Shown: one piece after another, positions 1-12,239 of the stretch | Layout of the letters: each line of letters opens with the position of its first letter | How positions within the stretch are numbered: the first letter of the stretch is position 1 | DNA from: Beaufortia kweichowensis | Lineage: Eukaryota; Chordata; Actinopteri; Cypriniformes; Gastromyzontidae | DNA length: 64,000 nucleotides | Assembly (NCBI GenBank): GCA_019155185.1 | Contig: CM032802.1 | Coordinates: 11,012,501-11,076,500 of the forward strand | Direction of reading: 5' to 3' | The notes under the pieces: model-generated | Database searches by the model: none | What the model saw: the letters and a program-made list of their open reading frames with translations, nothing else | Told to the model about the DNA's origin: nothing | Program-made: the position numbers and the translations under genes

Positions 1-176
1 CCAGAGACTGCGATTGTTTTTAATCAAGTGGAACAAGAGGAAATGAGAGAAAGCAAACCATGTTAATAATTAACAATTATTAAATGGTACAAATTACTGC
101 AGTTAGTAAAAAATGAATGCACAAGACAAACAAGCTCATCTTCAAAAGCCGTAGTTTTACAGCGGTGCACACTGAA

Positions 177-254
177 TCACAAAGATGTCAGGCAGAGGCT
201 GGAGCCCTGTGAATTTAGGCTAAAATTTGCATTTCGACAAGGCCCTTGATATAC
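177..254 (-). CDS. possible terminal coding exon, minus strand
   Basis: Read on the minus strand, a branch-point-like CTAAT is followed by a pyrimidine tract and TTATTCCTCAG, giving an acceptor directly before position 254. From there frame 0 runs 25 codons (starting VYQGPCRNANFS) to a TGA at 179-177. The upstream candidate exon at 599-700 ends in phase 0, so the join keeps the frame. An ATTAAA on the minus strand lies near positions 18-23 and could serve as a variant poly(A) signal. I do not recognise the peptide. Twenty-five open codons are weak evidence alone, so this rests mainly on the acceptor and phase match. Confidence 0.2.
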   Translation of the reverse strand, partial: VYQGPCRNANFSLNSQGSSLCLTSL

Positions 255-598
255 CTGAGGAATAAAACAACATTAGTTTTTCTTCATTGCATTATGAAAA
301 AGAATTTTATGACTTGTAAACAAACAAACAATATTGTTACTTCACCCAAGTGCAGAGTTCAACTGTTTTAGTTTGCGATACAGCAATTTGAGTTTTAAAT
401 TTGATAACGTTGTCAACTACTTCTCGAAAAGCTTGAAGCACCTTAAAACAAAGCATGAATCATTTATGCTATAAGTTTCATAATAAACATTTCACACAAG
501 CTTATGAATTATGATTCAGTGCAACTTTAACCAGAAGGGTGTTAAACAACACTTTGAAAAAAGAAGTGCTATAGATAAGTGTCAAAAAGTGTACTTAC

Positions 599-700
599 CC
601 CTGAAGGCTCAGCAGTGCAGAAGAATCTCATTAGTGACACATCATGTGGTACCATGACAATGAGACTAACATCTGGAATGAAAGCAGTGGTAGCCTCGAC
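599..700 (-). CDS. possible internal coding exon, minus strand (102 nt)
   Basis: On the minus strand the sequence shows TTTTTCTTGGTTCTAG as acceptor and GGG|GTAAGTAC as donor. The 102 nt between are open in only one frame, phase 0 to phase 0: 34 codons beginning VEATTAFIPDVS and ending FFCTAEPSG. The other two frames contain stops. Codon choice (GTC, GAG, GCT, ACC, TTC, ATT) looks like fish coding sequence. The piece is hydrophobic in its middle and could be a beta-strand-rich segment, but I do not recognise the family. It fits in phase with the 12-nt exon at 916-927 and the candidate at 254-177. Both splice sites and an open frame of this length can arise by chance. Confidence 0.38.
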
Positions 701-915
701 CTAGAACCAAGAAAAATTGTGCCTGGTTGTTTTTGTTGTTCTGAATTATTTATGAGTTTTATTTCAATCTCATCTTTTGGAAGTAATCAAAGCAGGCTGT
801 AATTATCTCCTGGAGAGGACCTTTCATCGAGATTCAGGGCTCTTACTGGGAATTTGCATTTATAATACTTTTACTTGAGCTTTAGTTGGCCTGAAGAGTA
901 GTGATTAGGTCTTAC

Positions 916-927
916 CTGCCAGGTGTC
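916..927 (-). CDS. possible 12-nt microexon, minus strand
   Basis: Minus strand: a long pyrimidine tract (GATTTTCTTTCTGTTTTC, then CGCGCTCCAG) is followed by 12 nt, GACACCTGGCAG, and then a GTAAGACC donor. It would encode Asp-Thr-Trp-Gln and keep phase 0 on both sides, matching the 599-700 exon downstream and the end of the 1392-1485 exon upstream. Microexons of this length exist in vertebrate genes, mostly neural or muscle. The two splice sites are good individually. A chance CAG followed 12 nt later by CAGGTAAG is the main alternative. Confidence 0.25.
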
Positions 928-1391
928 CTGGAGCGCGAGAAAACAGAAAGAAAATCAACTCATCAACAAATTATCTAGCCGCTATCTTTAGTGGAGCTCG
1001 GCTGTGAACACTGTAATGGTGAGCAAAATCAGATTTTTCGCAAAAACTCTCTCTTGTAAAGTGAAACATCTAAGACAAAATGAAACGTAACAATCAGGAT
1101 TTTTTCAGTTTATTTCAACTGTATTTCTCTGGTGCTTTATTGAGTACCAATATGTAAAAAATATCATCCCGTGTGATAACCAACCAAGAACCATAACCGC
1201 ATTTTTAATAATAATGTTAATAGTGCAGAAATTTCATTCGTCAGCTTCACCCTGTGCCTGAATAATGTAACAGCTACTTTGTAGAAAAACAAGTAGTTAC
1301 GCTTGATAATAGTTTTCTTATACTAGATTGTGAAACTTGTTTGTGGTGGGGTGCAGTTTAAAAACTTTTCCAAGAGATAAATATTACTCAC

Positions 1392-1485
1392 AAGCAGCAG
1401 AGTCACTTCTAATGTCTATTTTTCCCCATGAGAGCAGTCAGCAGTCTGTCTGAGGGTGTTAAACAGAGTTTGCACCTCTCTGGTG
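1392..1485 (-). pseudogene. possible coding exon carrying an in-frame TAG, minus strand
   Basis: Minus strand: TGTTTTGTTTTTTAG acceptor before 1485 and CTT|GTGAGTAAT donor after 1392, 94 nt. With one leading base the frame reads TREVQTLFNTLRQTADCSH, then GEK, a TAG at 1418-1416, then TLEVTLLL up to the donor in phase 0. Codons (GAG GTG CAA ACT CTG TTT AAC ACC CTC) look coding. The single TAG, with the frame open on both sides, suggests either a CAG-to-TAG type nonsense change in a decaying copy or a true C-terminus here. In the second case AATAAA on the minus strand near 1135-1140 and 1103-1108 could end the transcript. Product unrecognised. Confidence 0.33.
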
Positions 1486-2512
1486 CTAAAAAACAAAACA
1501 TGGGAACAATGGGAAATCACACGATCGCAGAGAGAGATTTCTCGAGCTTCTGGGATTATCCTCCTCCACAACAACAGATGCCATCCAATTGTCCTTAAGT
1601 TATTACAGCTCATTATTGTAAAGCTACAAATTGCCTGTGCCAAATGGCATTACATATGACATTACACAGAAAAAGACAATTCTGCTCTTCTTGAAAGGAA
1701 AATTATAGATTCTTTAATTGCATGCATCATTCACATATGCATTATAAGTTTTACATATGTTCATGCGCTCATAAATAGTCTTGAAAAGTCAATGTGCTTT
1801 GTATGTGGATATCAGCAGCTTGAGCGGTAATTTAGGCTATATTTGTATTAGTTCCAGTAGATAAAAACATCTAATTGGATTATCATTACCTAAACTTCCC
1901 TCTTTAACAAGGTTATCCATCAAATGCAGTTTAATTACCTAAAAAGTAAACACTAAGAGGGCTGACTTGCAGCGACGTGATCAGAATGGTTAGCACAGGC
2001 TAGCTGGTGTGTAACAGCAGAGATGTGAATGACACAACTGACTTCAATGTTTTATGGATGAGTTCCTCGCTGCTCCTGGGGAATATCTGTCTAAGCACAG
2101 CTCCTCACGGACTGAATTAGTCTTTTGATCTACTAATTGATTTGGAAAGCGAAGAAAACGAAACACAGGAGTTTCCAACCGGCAACCATATAAGAAATAA
2201 ATCACTTTTGGCTGCCGGCAGTAAGAGACCAGTGGAAAAAATGCAATTCTTTTCACCTGTTTTTCAAAGTGGTGAAAGAATACTTTACAACATTATTCAT
2301 ATTGATGAATATTCAGACTTTGTCATTATGATGTATGAATGTAATTTCCAGCATTCACTTTGAAACGTTGTGTAGTTATGTACTGTTTGCTTACAAAGTT
2401 TGGCATAACAAAACTCAAGTACGGCCATATTCTTAAAATACACAAACTGTATTTGTCACAGTCAAAAACGTTTACTCTCCAGTCAAACAGATCTGAGCAA
2501 TATTAATCATAT
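1486..2512. other. AT-rich non-coding stretch
   Basis: No gene or repeat is recognised. Overlapping short ORFs on both strands (about 1416-1659 and 2044-2363) show no domain and mirror one another. This would be intron of the putative minus-strand gene. Confidence 0.5.
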
Positions 2513-2700
2513 CACAGGGCAGGCTTAAACAATTTGCATGCAAGTAATGGCATAGTGAAATGTGGATGGATGGAGCAGGTGAATGTGTAATGATGACACA
2601 AAGCCCTGAGAGGAGTAAAAGTGATTAATGAGGTTTGAACACAACCCGCACCAACCTTATACACAACACAGGCCAGGAAACTGGGTCAATCTCAAATGTA
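2513..2700 (+). repeat. inverted duplicated element, copy A (regulatory-like)
   Basis: Positions 2570-2693 match the reverse complement of 13979-14102 at about nine of ten positions. The weaker flank 2513-2569 still shares CAGGGCA, ATTTGCAT (2532-2539) and GTAATGG with the partner. Shared motifs inside the core are an E-box CAGGTG (2576-2581), GTAATGATGACAC, a homeodomain-like GTGATTAATGAG (from 2621), GGTTTGAACACAACCC and GGCCAGGAAACTGGGTCAA. No frame is conserved. This looks like a duplicated non-coding element or an exapted old repeat. It is not one of the MITE families found in this window. Confidence 0.75.
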
Positions 2701-5700
2701 CAAATACTAGTCTACTTGTTTGGGAAATAGGCAAGTAAAATAATATAAGGTTCTGTAAAAAAAAAGCAGGTAATATGATTTCTAAATAGACTGAAAAGTT
2801 TTATTTTATGGTTTTATATTATTTTTACATTTGGTTTAGTCTTGAAGGATGTGTATATATGTAGGTAGATTTCTCTTTTTATATCTGATTTTTATTTCTC
2901 TGTAAAGCTGCTTTGGAGCAATATGTATTCAAACAAGTCCTATAAAAATAATATAGTAACTAAATTGCCAGCCTTTCCTCACCTCACGGACACCTCCGGG
3001 TAACTGAATCGGCTCTTTAAAATGCAGAAAGTGCACTCGACTGCACTCGTGTGTCTGAATATATGCCTGGCTATGCCCTATCTATCGATTATTATTTTAT
3101 GTATTACTGCTTACATAATCAAGCGAAGATGTACACAAACTCCGTGAATAAGGCACAGTTATAATAAACCTGATTAACACAGCTAAAACGAATGACTTAT
3201 GCTTTCAGCATACTGTACAGCTACTTAAACTGTATTGTGGTTAGTTAGTGCAACAATTTGGTTAAATATTGGAAAGACATACTGTTACAAAAAACAGTGC
3301 TATCAGGAGTAGAGTGACCCGGTGGGCTCAAAGCTGCTCCACACACTGCATATTTTATGCATTAAGCACAAATTGCTAATTTTGGATGTCTCAGCTGAGT
3401 GAGTTCATGGTTTTGAAACCGTGTTTAAATTCTAATCACATCAGGGATGCAATTAATCACTGCATGGTTTTAGGGTCAAACTGATGAATATTTAGTTATC
3501 TATATAAAATTGCCTTGACCTCTCTTGCCATAACTTTCATTTCATTATTCTAACCAGAGCAGAGGCTTACCTGATATCCCAGGTTATCGTGTTAAAAGGC
3601 ATTTGGCTCTTCATGGATTTGAAAATTATTCATTGCACATAAAACTTTATCAAAGTTCTGCCAGATCGCTTGAAATTAATTTAACTTATTCTGCTCTTAT
3701 TTTGAACCATAAAAGGACGATTTTGTATTTTTCCGCCCCGTGGAATAGAAATGGATTCTGTTGAAATGTGAAATAAGTTACAAGATTTCATTAATGCGGA
3801 AAAAAAGGTTTCACTGCACAGAAACAGCTATACAAAAAGTCACTGCCCTACCCAAGAGAGAAAATATCTATGCAGCATTCTGCAAGAATGCTAATAATCT
3901 ATTTACATTATGTTACTTACAACTCATAAGCTGTTTTAGAATGCATAGTGCTTATACTTGTTACAGAAACCTACTGTGTGCATGCGTTTTAAATGTGTAC
4001 AAAAATATCATGCAAACAAATAAGACAATGTGAGTGTTGTCTGATTTAGCCATGCTGAGCTGCTAATTGACATTAACATTATGTCTGACTATACATCATA
4101 ATCTTTAACGATGCATTTGTGCAGATATACGATCAAGTTTCTCTCTGAAAAACAAGTCAAGACCAAATTTGTTACTGGAAATGGAAGTGGAAACAGTTCA
4201 CCAATACAGCTGTTCTTGACAAAATGTGTAAAAAATTAAAGATATATTATATATAGTATATTTATATATAATATGCAAAAGCAATGTATCATTTAGAATG
4301 AACTACAGTTAAACATTTAAACAACTTTCATAAACACTTTCATAATTTTTTGATAACTTGATAAAGCATTCTTGCTGAACTCTGCATGCATGGCTGTGTT
4401 TCACTTTCATAGCAAAGATAGATGAAGCTAAAACTGTCTCCCTTGGCACTTGGCAAACCCACTTAGGTGACTGCAGCCTTATTGTTCTGAAACGTTGGAG
4501 TGTCTTTAAAAGTTAAAAGGTTTTGCACAACAGCGAACCACTGAAAGCACCAACACAATGTGACAGAGCCCATATAAATGAAAAAATGCACATGCATAGT
4601 AAGAAGGATTTGGCTTATAGATGGTTATTGATTGAAGACTGGCAATATAAAGCAATTACTTGCCACTGGACAAGCTGAAGCTTGATCTATAGCTCTGGTT
4701 TAACTGTGTCCGATCAATGCCTGTGCACAGCAGACACATACATCATAATATTCTGACATTCAAAAGTCACAGGGCAAGAATTGGGTGCCAATCTCAGAGA
4801 CTGATGATTAAGCAAATATTCACAACCAAATATGTCATGACAGCAGTTTGACAAGCACGTTTCAAAAATTGATTTTGCATGTCTGTCTGTTTTTTTCCTG
4901 GGGATTACATGCAGAAAAGCCGAGAAATGAGACCGGAGTATAACATTTACGCAGTCACCAAGTAGTTTATTACAGAACGAACATATAGTATCAGTATGGG
5001 CTGTGTTTAAATATCTTTTATATATATTTGTGCAAAAGAAATTACTCAGTAATGGCGCTTTTATTTTTGAAAGCACATTTTGGCAATCTGACAAATGTGC
5101 AAAACATATTTTTGTCCAGGGAACTTATCCAAATCACTTTTTTGTTTTCAACTACATGAAGTTAACCAAATGTTTAATATTTACTTGTGCCCTCTAGGAA
5201 CAGTAGCTTGATGAGATAGTAGCTCTTTCAAACCCCCACAACTTGTTATTTAGATGCTCAAACGCTGAAAACCCAGCTAGACACCGAGAAATCCTGCAGC
5301 AAACAGCTATCCTGCTGTCTTTATAACCCTCTCTTTGTTATAATTGCTAACTTCTCCTCAAACATCATTATTCAGACCACTATTAAAAGAGCGGAAGAGA
5401 AGACATGGATAAGACATGTGATCTCACGCATCCTGTCATCCGCCATTCTATGTCATCACTTCCTGTGTACACCCTAATCTCATTAGAGCATGAGCCTGTC
5501 ATTGTCTCCTGCTGCTGATTCACCTCTTTGCACATCAGCTTCACACAACAAAATCAATACCATTCCTGGAAGAGCCTGAAGGGTCCATTCTATATCTAAC
5601 CCTTATTAGTGCAGCTACTGCTCATGACATTTACCATATAAGACCTGTGTCCATGTCAATGACCCTCCAACCCTACCTCAACCCTGTGAAAACACACACC

Positions 5701-6690
5701 TCCCACAGCTCCAAAACTGTCACTGTTGCCATGGCAATGCCAGTTTCCAGATAATTGTGTTGTGGAAATCACCCAAATAGTCTATATAGGAAATGATACA
5801 CACACTTTTGATTGTGGCAAATTCATGGGCTTGAAAACACGTTTTCTGTTTATTTCTGATTCGTATTATTATTTTTTACATTTAACAACTAAAATTACTC
5901 ACTCTAACAAAAACGATGGCAGGAACAAACCATTAGCCTGGCAATATCTTTTAAAACTGTTTGTTGAGGCTTTGGCATGCATAAAAGAAAAACAATATAT
6001 TCCATCAAAATTTAATGAAAGGGGCAAAAACCCATCCTGAGTGATAACAAAACAGGTTACTCAGTTTTAAGCACAATTAAGTCTTATTAGAATGAATTTT
6101 TCTTATATATATGAGGATTCTGCAAGCCACCGGGATTCATGCTTTAGTTCAATAAGATCTAATCATCACATTGCAGTTTGAGGTCCTAACCTCAGAATGC
6201 TGGTTAGCTTTTATAACCTCTGATTATCTGAAAGGCAGGATATAACACCCTTATGGTTTTGACCTTTACAGCTTTTGATTGCTGTGATATATTTGTGTGT
6301 GTCCATCTCACTGTGTAAACATCTGCACCACATTCAGGGTCTTTTCTGCTATGTATTTTTTGAGCACTCTGTCTAAATAAAAAACTAAAGAATAAATACT
6401 ACTATTTATTATAATTTATTATTATTTGCATAATGGTCTTTGAGATCTAAAGTTATTTTTAATGCCAAGTATTTAATGTTCAGTGACTACAGTACTAGTA
6501 AGCCGTATATATAGGCTAAACATAATATATGGATATTGTAAAACTAAAACCCAATATCAGTATTATTTATATTGTGGATGCATATGCGAAATACTGCACA
6601 TTTCTGGTTACAACAGGTGCGTTTTATAATGTTCTCTGTATCAAGACTTGATTTCCGATCATACTAAAGAAATATTTTGGAGCTGTTGTT
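2701..6690. other. gene-poor AT-rich stretch with one possible minus-strand splice donor
   Basis: Mostly AT-rich with no repeat family recognised. On the minus strand an unusually good donor, CAG|GTAAGC, lies at 3572. The sequence before it is open as MPFNTITWDI and ends in phase 2, which would join in frame to 1485, but no convincing acceptor precedes it. An AT-only hairpin (12-bp stem, 7-nt loop) lies at 4244-4274. The 126-codon minus ORF at 4714-5094 has no recognisable domain. Any further exons linking 7057 with 1485 should lie here; I could not place them. Confidence 0.45.
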
Positions 6691-7165
6691 TGTACGTCTT
6701 GATGCGAGAAGTCAAGCGAAAATAGTGCGCGTTTGACACGTGACATGCATAAACACTGTGAAATGTTGCTTTATGAAAGCGAACATGTTAAGAATAAAAT
6801 ACAACATTGTAGCAACAGTTTTAGTGCCTGTTTCTCATTTTAAATGACCCGATTTACCTATACGGTAACACACTCCTCACTTGGTAGCGCAACCCAGAGC
6901 TGTTGGCGCAACCTACACCTTTCAAAGTTTGGGGCGGGGCTAGCTGTTACGACAGCAGACATTTAATAAAGTAAAACTAAAGTGAACTGGTGTGGAATTT
7001 ACAAGGTGTAAGATTCTAAATGAACAGGTGGAGTTAAGTGGAGATGCCGAACTTACTGACAGGTGAACGCAGCCAATATAAGCAAGGTCTGTATTTCCGG
7101 TCTCTACTGATGACGACATGGAAGTCGCGCGCTATGAGGCGGGATTGGTAAATGTAGGTATTGTT
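6690..7165 (-). promoter_or_regulatory. CpG-enriched promoter-like region
   Basis: CpG dinucleotides number about twenty in 450 bp, several times the local background, with a GC box (GGGGCGGGGC near 6931), CACGTG-like GACACGTGAC near 6737, an ETS-like TTCCGG near 7097 and GCGCGC near 7128. On the minus strand an ACCAATCC (CCAAT box) and CCCGCC lie just upstream of the ATG at 7119. The arrangement suits a TATA-less promoter of a minus-strand gene; it could be bidirectional. Inference from composition and motifs only. Confidence 0.4.
7057..7119 (-). CDS. possible first coding exon, minus strand
   Basis: An ATG on the minus strand at 7119-7117 opens 21 codons, starting MSSSVETGNTDL and ending GCVHLS, and runs in phase 0 into a strong donor, TCA|GTAAGTTC. 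It sits inside a CpG-enriched region with a CCAAT box and GC-rich motifs immediately upstream, as expected of a housekeeping-type first exon. The ATG context (TTCCATGT) is not strong. The peptide has no signal sequence or motif I recognise. The downstream partner is unknown; the exons at 1485 and below are on the same strand and are candidates. Confidence 0.4.
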
Positions 7166-9217
7166 TGTAAACAAATTTTGTCAAAGTCTAGAGTAACAGG
7201 ATTTAAGTGATTTAATACTTTATTTATTATAATTGGATGTTTTACAGTGAGCACAAGGCAAACAACTAACATGACAAACTAGATGAATAAATCTGTTGTA
7301 TTTACAGATGTTTAGGATGTTAGTTTCAGATGTTTAGTAACTTTTTGAAGGATGTTGTGGAAAGGAGACAGGCGTTTATGATTATTTAGTAGGAATATAC
7401 AAAATGTCAACTGGACATTTGGTAAAGATAAAAGAGCGTTTTTAATTTATTCCTATGGAAGCAAACCAGAATGCTCTTGAGGTGGATTGTGAGTTTTTTA
7501 ATATTTGAATTTATAGTCACATGTTGTAGATGTCATTTGAATTATTCAGTATTTTGTCTGACTCTGTGAGAAGGTGTTATTTTCAGCTTAGTGATATTAT
7601 TGATTTGTAATACATGATATTTAATGAAAATAATGATATTTTGTTAAGATAAATATTGAATAGGAACTGCCATAGGAGTTTGCAAAATGTTACATTCAGC
7701 CTGCTCATTTTGTTCAATGATCTAAATGTTTAAATATCTAAACTATAGAGTCCATAGTGTAGTCTTATCGCCCTTTAGAAAGCTGGAAGCCATTTCAGAT
7801 AAATCTAGGTTTCAATTGTAGGATATGTAAATGTCAGGGGCTCTGCCAATGTCTGGCAATGTCTAACACTCAAGGGAAGGGCAGACTATAACCAGTGCAT
7901 TGATATTACTGTCTCATGAAGACTGCTTAACACTGTCTTTTGAACTGGCCATATTCAGGCTGCAGTTTAGTAAAAGATTTAATATGAGAATTTTGTGTTT
8001 TCTGGGTTAGACATCATGCGCATACATGCAGAACACTGTGTTTATTAGACATTATTAAGCAATAAATAGCATGCTTTGTTTTATTATTGAGGATTGCACT
8101 TTTAAAGATGAAGTGCTGTGATTTGTATGAGACAGTGATTAAGCTGCTGTGTAGTGCGTGTGCCTGGAGACTTTGTATTGGCTGATAATGTGTCAGTAGA
8201 GACTGTATCAGTTTCTTTGTGTGATACAGCACATGCTGGCAAAGTTTTCCCATAGGATTCATAATCTTATTGTGTACTCTCTGGAGAGGGTTATTTGCGT
8301 GTGCTGTGATAGTGAAAACTGAATTAAGAGAAAAATAAAAGAGATGTAAACTTCTAGCTGTTCATTGCTGTCAGTTTTGTTGGCTCTCTCATCTGTACAC
8401 TGTTTGTGTGCAATTCCCATCGTGCAGAATTCATAAAACAACAACGGCACTGTTTTTTCCAAGGTTACACCGTGCAGATGATCGATCTGCTCAATTGCAT
8501 TGCAGTTTTACACCTAAATTGCTTTTTATTTGACTTGGTTCTGAACAGGTCCCCGGTTGTGTGTAAAAATAGTGAAAAAAATTAACTTAACAGGTTAAGA
8601 TGTTGAGATTTCTGTGGCTTAGTGAATTTACATCAAACACAATTTAATGGATTTATTTGCAGTTTTAAGGTGGCATCAAAAGTCTGCAGCGTTTTACAAA
8701 CGGCCCTTCATTTTAGGAGATACCTTTAAAAACATATAAACATTCTTTTGAAATAGGCTACTATGTTAGAAAACCATTTTGAAATGATTTTAAACTCTAT
8801 TCCACATATTTGCCCTTCTTTAAGAAAGTTGAAAGTGGTCCTCTGAAAGCTGTCTTTTGAAGACTGTTTAAAGGAAGAACATTGATTGACTGGAAGCTTT
8901 CAGAGTCTGTGAAGTAGAGCATGCAATAAGGCCTCAGATAATGTATAACGTTCACAAATATTTTCAAGCCAGTTTTGCAATCTTTGGACAGGTTTTACTG
9001 AGAGAGCTATCAGCTTTTTGCAGGTGGTTGGATGTAAACATGTTCACATAATTGTATCAAAATACATAAATGAAAACATAGATGTAAATGTTTAAAAAGA
9101 CACAGGAAACTGTTAGAAATAAGATGTTTGAATGTAAGCTTGTGCTGCATGCAATTTTACCTTTTTTATTATTTATCTTTGTCAATAATCACAGGGATTT
9201 AATTGCTATTTACAAAG
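7166..9217. other. AT-rich non-coding stretch
   Basis: No exon, repeat family or RNA gene seen. Short minus ORFs at 8014-8462 have no recognisable domain. Confidence 0.5.
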
Positions 9218-9457
9218 TGTGACCCTATCTGTGAAAACCCAGCTAAAGTCATTTTTTGTGATTTACTGTTTTCTACATAAAATCATCCTACATAATGCTA
9301 AGAACATTCTGTAAAAATATTACCTTAATATCTTTATTATTGTCTAAGATTATGTCAAAGATGTAAATCATAGTGAAATTGATAGATGAAATCAAACTTT
9401 GCTGCTCGTTATCTCTAAATTAGATTTTTAGACTGGTTTTCACAGACAAGGGTCACA
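9218..9457 (+). mobile_element. MITE-like element, TGTGACCC family, copy 1 (240 bp)
   Basis: Starts TGTGACCCTATCTGTGAAAACC and ends GGTTTTCACAGACAAGGGTCACA, so the termini are inverted repeats of about 22 bp. The interior (CATAAAATCATCCTACATAATG, CTTTATTATTG, AATCAAACTTTG) aligns along its length with 13395-13628 and, reversed and shortened, with 60755-60905. There is no coding capacity. A non-autonomous DNA transposon is the best description; the superfamily is not assigned. Confidence 0.8.
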
Positions 9458-12239
9458 AATTTCTAGCCAATTTTGGAACATTTTATTGCAGCGTCTTGTG
9501 TGTTATTTTCACCCTAGTATGAATTGCCTGTGATGTGGCCTTATTTGTTATGTAAGGGACTTTTATTTATTTTTTACATTTTCATTTTGCAAGAATCCAT
9601 TTTAACATAATTGTGAATTATTGATTCAAGTGTCGGTGAGCTTTCTTTATGAGAACATACATTCCCTTGCCATAAATTACCCTAATTGCGCAATTTTCTC
9701 TATCGACCAGTTCTGCCGTAAGCATGAAGCAAGGTAAAAGATTGGAAAACTGTGAACTTTGTCCTACATCAGAGAATTTGTTCTTTTTTCATTATGTTGC
9801 ATTTTGCACGTAATATTATACCTAAGATGCATAAGATCAAATCAAATGTTACTTGTTCCTCTTTGTTTGTTATTTGTAAAACAAATGAATAGACAAACTT
9901 AAAATTATAAACAAAGTGTTCTCTAGACTTTACTGGCTTAATCAGATCAGCAGTGTCTTTGGAAAACCAATTAGCTTGTTGTATTGCTCTGGTGCAGTTC
10001 CACCTTTGAAGAGTTGTACTTGAAAATGAATATAAATATGACTATAATTAAATGGACAACTTTGTTAATATTAGTCCATTGTATTTCACAGATGGATGTA
10101 GGTACACGTGTTCTCAGCATAACTTAAATGCAAACAGTGTAGCACTTGATGGATCACCAAAATACTTGTCACTTTTTCTGTGCTCCTCAGAGTTACATTC
10201 TGTTCCCATAGTACCAGTGTTCACAAAAAATCTAGCATATGCCAGTCTAGTAGGCAGACCACAAACACCTAATCGATTCCAACTTACACTGAGGTGAAAT
10301 TCTCCCAGGCACTTGAAAATGTATTAGAGGTCTGAATAAGGAGACACTCCTTACATTCACCTCTGATGTCATAGATGGAGGTCTTTGAGATCTCATAGGA
10401 CTCTAATATGAATATCAGTAACTATACAAAATGTCTTTTGTATAGCCAATTTCTGTCTGCTTTTAAGAGACGTGTGGTTAAACTTACAGGTAGCCTATGA
10501 AACTTCTCTGTAGAAGGTTTGTGAAGTAATGTGGCAAGGAACGCTTAATCAAGCTATAAGAATTATATGTGGGACTTTTAATATTAGTATTAATAATATT
10601 TTTTTTCAGAAGAAAATAGAACAAGAAAAATCGCTGACAAAAGAATATTGCCATGTTGCAACAATTTAGGGGTGTGGCTTAACGTTTACATTGAATTTAC
10701 CTTTTATTCCTAACTTAATTTTGTACAGTAAGTAAAATCAAGGTGGTACCCAGATACATTTTTGTTGAAACCCAAAGTCCTAAAAGAAATATAAATTTAA
10801 ATGAAGGGAAACAAAAATGTTATTATAATGATAAAAACATTTGTACAGTATGGCCAAAAATGTATGAGGCAAATTGTGAAGAAACGTTTAAACACACACC
10901 CACGTACACACACCCTCGAGCCTGTTTGCTTAGGAAAAAATGAAGTATGATGACCCTGTGTGAGTCATGGTGCTTTGGTTGGTGTTGGCTGAAGCTGGGA
11001 GGTATTTACAAGTGGGGCCACTGCAGTGATACAGAAAGCTATGACCTTTCCGTTAAGAGCAACCACTAAATCATTGTCTCTGTTTCAGAGTTTCTTAGCT
11101 GGATAAGACAGAGTGTGGGATGGCTATATCAAGGGATCTACCTCAATGCCTCTCGAAATATTTTCGATTAATTGCAGGGGCGGTGGATGAAAGGGCAGTC
11201 ACCTTTAGTTAAATAATCCTGGGTAATGGAAATGCCCTGACAAAATCAGTAGCAGGAGATGATGATCCAGTGCCAAGACTGCAAGTTCACAGCTAGAAAT
11301 CCATTAAAAGCAGAGTAAATTAAATGTGCTTTTAATTTGTACTCTAGCCAATTCAATGGGGAATGAATAGGCCTAAATAGAAAGTGATAATTTCTCTTTG
11401 AAAATGCAAAAAGCATGGCTCACTTATGTAAATTAGCAGTTATGTCTCAATGATGGCTATGGGTTTTAAGGGCTACCAATCAACTCTGAAATGTTTACTC
11501 TCAGTGCCACTTTCAGCTTTACTAAGTGGCCCAATATGGCAAATACTGTAAGTTGGTCCAATGGCAAGATATGGCAGGCAAGTGTTTTACTTGGTGACAC
11601 TAGAAAAAAATGATGGCTCAAGTTGCTTTTTTATACTGTAGCTCAGGAGATGTAATGGAGTTCTTAGTTTGTTTCCTGAATACGTTTGTAGAAGAAAAAA
11701 ATAAAAACAGATGAGACTATTGGTAAAATACATTAAGAGTTAAGCTATTAAATTAATTGTACAGAGAAATTTTTGAGTTTCAAATCTTGAATAATGTTCA
11801 GCTCATTTTGTGACATTGTTGAGATCTCTTTTGAATCTGTAATGGAGACATTAATGACACTTTTCTGTTTTTTTTTCTTCTTAGAAATATCTGAAACACA
11901 GAAAACTTAAGCAATTGTTTCCATTTGCTCTCCATTTAATCTCACAGATTTCTAGGAGAAATAATTGAGATATTAAAGAGATCTCAAATGTTATAGATAT
12001 AACACTCTTCACCATAAAAGTAGAATAGTAGGTGAAATATAAATGTTACTGTAAATCATTTCTCAGTTTTACACTGAAGCACACTTAAATCAATGCTATT
12101 TTTGTAATTGTAGTCCTATGCAGTTTCATATTTGGTTGTATTAAAGAGGAACCAAAAAGAAATGATGAAAGAAAAAGCAATTTTCTGTGAAATCCGTGAC
12201 CTTACGAAATACCTGCTGCTTAATCGTAAGCTGTTTTGC
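9458..12239. other. non-coding stretch with one moderately GC-rich block
   Basis: Around 10950-11260 the sequence is richer in GC and has motif-like words (TGAGTCA, TGACCTTT, GATTAATTG) typical of distal regulatory DNA, without proof of conservation. At 11859-11884 a very strong pyrimidine tract plus CTTAG looks like an acceptor followed by 27 open codons (KYLKHRKLKQLFPF onward), but no donor follows. The rest is plain AT-rich sequence. Confidence 0.4.

Noticed and set aside
3573..3640. Minus-strand unit ending in CAG|GTAAGC with open frame MPFNTITWDI
   Set aside because: The donor is excellent and the phase would join exon 1392-1485, but no acceptor with a pyrimidine tract lies between the donor and the upstream stop. 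Kept only as a remark.
4714..5094. 126-codon minus-strand ORF
   Set aside because: No recognisable domain, AT-driven composition, no promoter or splice support; consistent with a chance ORF.
10288..10331. Strong splice pair on the minus strand (CTTATTCAG and CAGT|GTAAGTTGG), 44 nt
   Set aside because: Two frames open, too short to judge, no partner exons; the expected number of chance pairs of this quality in 64 kb is several.
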